Assembly (NCBI GenBank): GCA_020630335.1
Contig: JAHDBN010000005.1
Span: 1-64,000 of the forward strand
Direction: 5' to 3'
DNA length: 64,000 nt
Origin: Bacteriovoracaceae bacterium
GTDB lineage: Bacteria > Bdellovibrionota > Bacteriovoracia > Bacteriovoracales > Bacteriovoracaceae
This document shows positions 63,202 to 64,000 of this stretch, piece after piece (positions within the stretch are counted from its first letter, which is position 1; each line of letters begins with the position of its first letter). Below the pieces are notes generated by a model, which was not told the origin of the DNA, made no database searches, and saw nothing but the letters and a program-made list of their open reading frames with translations. Both the position numbers and the translations under genes were made by a program.

Positions 63202-63993
63202 ATGAAAAGATCTAATAGAAATATATTAATTTATCTAGATATTATTAATGTGCTTTATAACTCTGCACTGATAATTCTTTGCTTGTATTTAGCTTGGAGC
63301 TTAGGAACAATAATAAACTCACCATTTTGGTCTATCATAGTATCTTTATATGTCTTTTTGATAAGTTTTCTTATTATTCCTCTCGTTATCTATTATATGT
63401 TACCTAAGTTAGAGGAGGGGAAATACTCTTTGAAAGAGAAAAATGTACTTGTTTGGACTTTGAAGTTTTATATCAAAAAGCCTCTCTCTTTACCTTTGAT
63501 TTCTGAGTTTTTCTCTACCTTTCATTTTGTACAATTTTTTATGCTAAAGATGTTTAGAACTAAAGTTTCTAATTCATTTCAGATCGCAGCAAATGCATTT
63601 ATTTGCGATCCTGAGATGGTAGAGCTTGGAGAAGATGTAACAATTGGGGGATTTGCAACGCTTGTGTCCCATGCCATTGTTGGAGAAACGCTAATTCTAA
63701 GAAAAATCAGAATAGGCGATAATGTCATGTTAGGTGGGGGAATTAATCTAAATTTTGGTACAACGATAGGGAAAAATACTAAGACAGCACAATTGGTTGA
63801 AATTTCAAATGATGCAGTTATTGGTGAGAATTGCATCATTGAAAAATCTGCAACAATTGGGACAAAATGCATTGTGGGAAATAATGTAAGGATTGGAGAA
63901 AAAGCCTGTATTATGCGAGGAGTACGTGTTCCTGATAATGCAATTATTCCTGCGGGTACGTTAGTGACTGAAGGATACTTTGGAAAGCAATAA
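63202..63993 (+). CDS. hexapeptide-repeat (left-handed beta-helix) acyltransferase with TM anchor
   Basis: The 263-aa product has two transmembrane helices (about 9-30 and 43-66), then from about 140 hexapeptide repeats (VELGEDVTIGGFATL, IRIGDNVMLGGGINL, AVIGENCIIEKSATIG, CIVGNNVRIGEKACIM). These bind acyl-CoA or acyl-ACP or acetyl-CoA. It ends the window and may be followed by more genes. Together with the epimerase and GH3 genes it forms an operon for a surface or lipid acylated compound, by inference. Confidence 0.8.
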   Translation: MKRSNRNILIYLDIINVLYNSALIILCLYLAWSLGTIINSPFWSIIVSLYVFLISFLIIPLVIYYMLPKLEEGKYSLKEKNVLVWTLKFYIKKPLSLPLISEFFSTFHFVQFFMLKMFRTKVSNSFQIAANAFICDPEMVELGEDVTIGGFATLVSHAIVGETLILRKIRIGDNVMLGGGINLNFGTTIGKNTKTAQLVEISNDAVIGENCIIEKSATIGTKCIVGNNVRIGEKACIMRGVRVPDNAIIPAGTLVTEGYFGKQ

Positions 63994-64000
63994 AAATATT

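Noticed and set aside
1-64000. CRISPR arrays, rRNA, prophage
   Set aside because: No array-like regular repeats with spacers, no rRNA segments, no phage structural genes were seen.

Overview
The window is a low-GC, gene-dense stretch of what looks like a Gram-negative delta-type bacterium, most likely a Bdellovibrionota member of the Bacteriovorax/Halobacteriovorax kind. This rests on a TIGR02147-family regulator, many small secreted proteins and lipoproteins with no obvious relatives, outer-membrane barrels, an OmpA with TSP3 repeats, and a full-length SecA with a zinc tail. The assignment is inferred from gene content and style; no rRNA or other marker is in the window.\n\nLayout. 1-645: the 3' end of a tRNA (probably Arg-UCG) and a YiiX-like papain-fold protein. 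1051-7888: a tightly coupled six-gene plus-strand operon (multi-TM protein, membrane-tailed GNAT, ThiF/E1-like adenylating enzyme, double GNAT, Acg-type flavin nitroreductase, diheme cytochrome lipoprotein) that looks like an uncharacterised small-molecule or lipid-modifying pathway. It faces an RND/MMPL exporter and a lipoprotein (7910-11560, minus). 11698-12921: a TIGR02147 regulator with a small secreted protein. 13095-17312: a sigma-54-type promoter driving a very large secreted coiled-coil protein with period-4 glycine and then period-4 aromatic repeats, followed by a 20-bp perfect hairpin and a subtilase-like lipoprotein. 17338-20718: a FabI/FabZ/FabG plus CrtI-like oxidoreductase operon. 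20787-28779: hemF, ompA, a DEAD-box helicase, a fresh 232-bp tandem duplication in front of a nucleotidyltransferase/RHH pair, trxB, and an outer-membrane barrel. 28753-35723: glpD-like, a YbjQ-like protein, secA, an M23 peptidase, icd. 35963-41998: secreted proteins, a gluzincin peptidase, a subtilase, a DAO-like oxidoreductase coupled to a possible PD-(D/E)xK nuclease. 42150-46105: aconitase followed by two mini-proteins and a membrane J-domain protein. 46102-53914: an S41 peptidase, a locus of four eight-cysteine secreted paralogues plus a divergent lipoprotein cousin around a 728-aa secreted protein, then msrA/msrB. 53984-58815: a barrel protein, a tiny acidic secreted protein, and a four-gene glycosyltransferase set. 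58816-63993: a DUF11 lipoprotein flanked by about 140-bp direct repeats, then an epimerase/GH3/left-handed-beta-helix acyltransferase operon that ends at the window edge.\n\nMost interesting: the ThiF-GNAT-Acg operon; the eight-cysteine paralogue locus next to methionine sulfoxide reductases; the giant GX3/aromatic-X3 protein under a sigma-54 promoter; the exact tandem duplication at a probably leaderless, palindrome-controlled nucleotidyltransferase/RHH pair; and the epimerase-GH3-acyltransferase operon whose 5' region has been duplicated with its ATG lost. Functions given for all of these are inferences from motifs and gene order.
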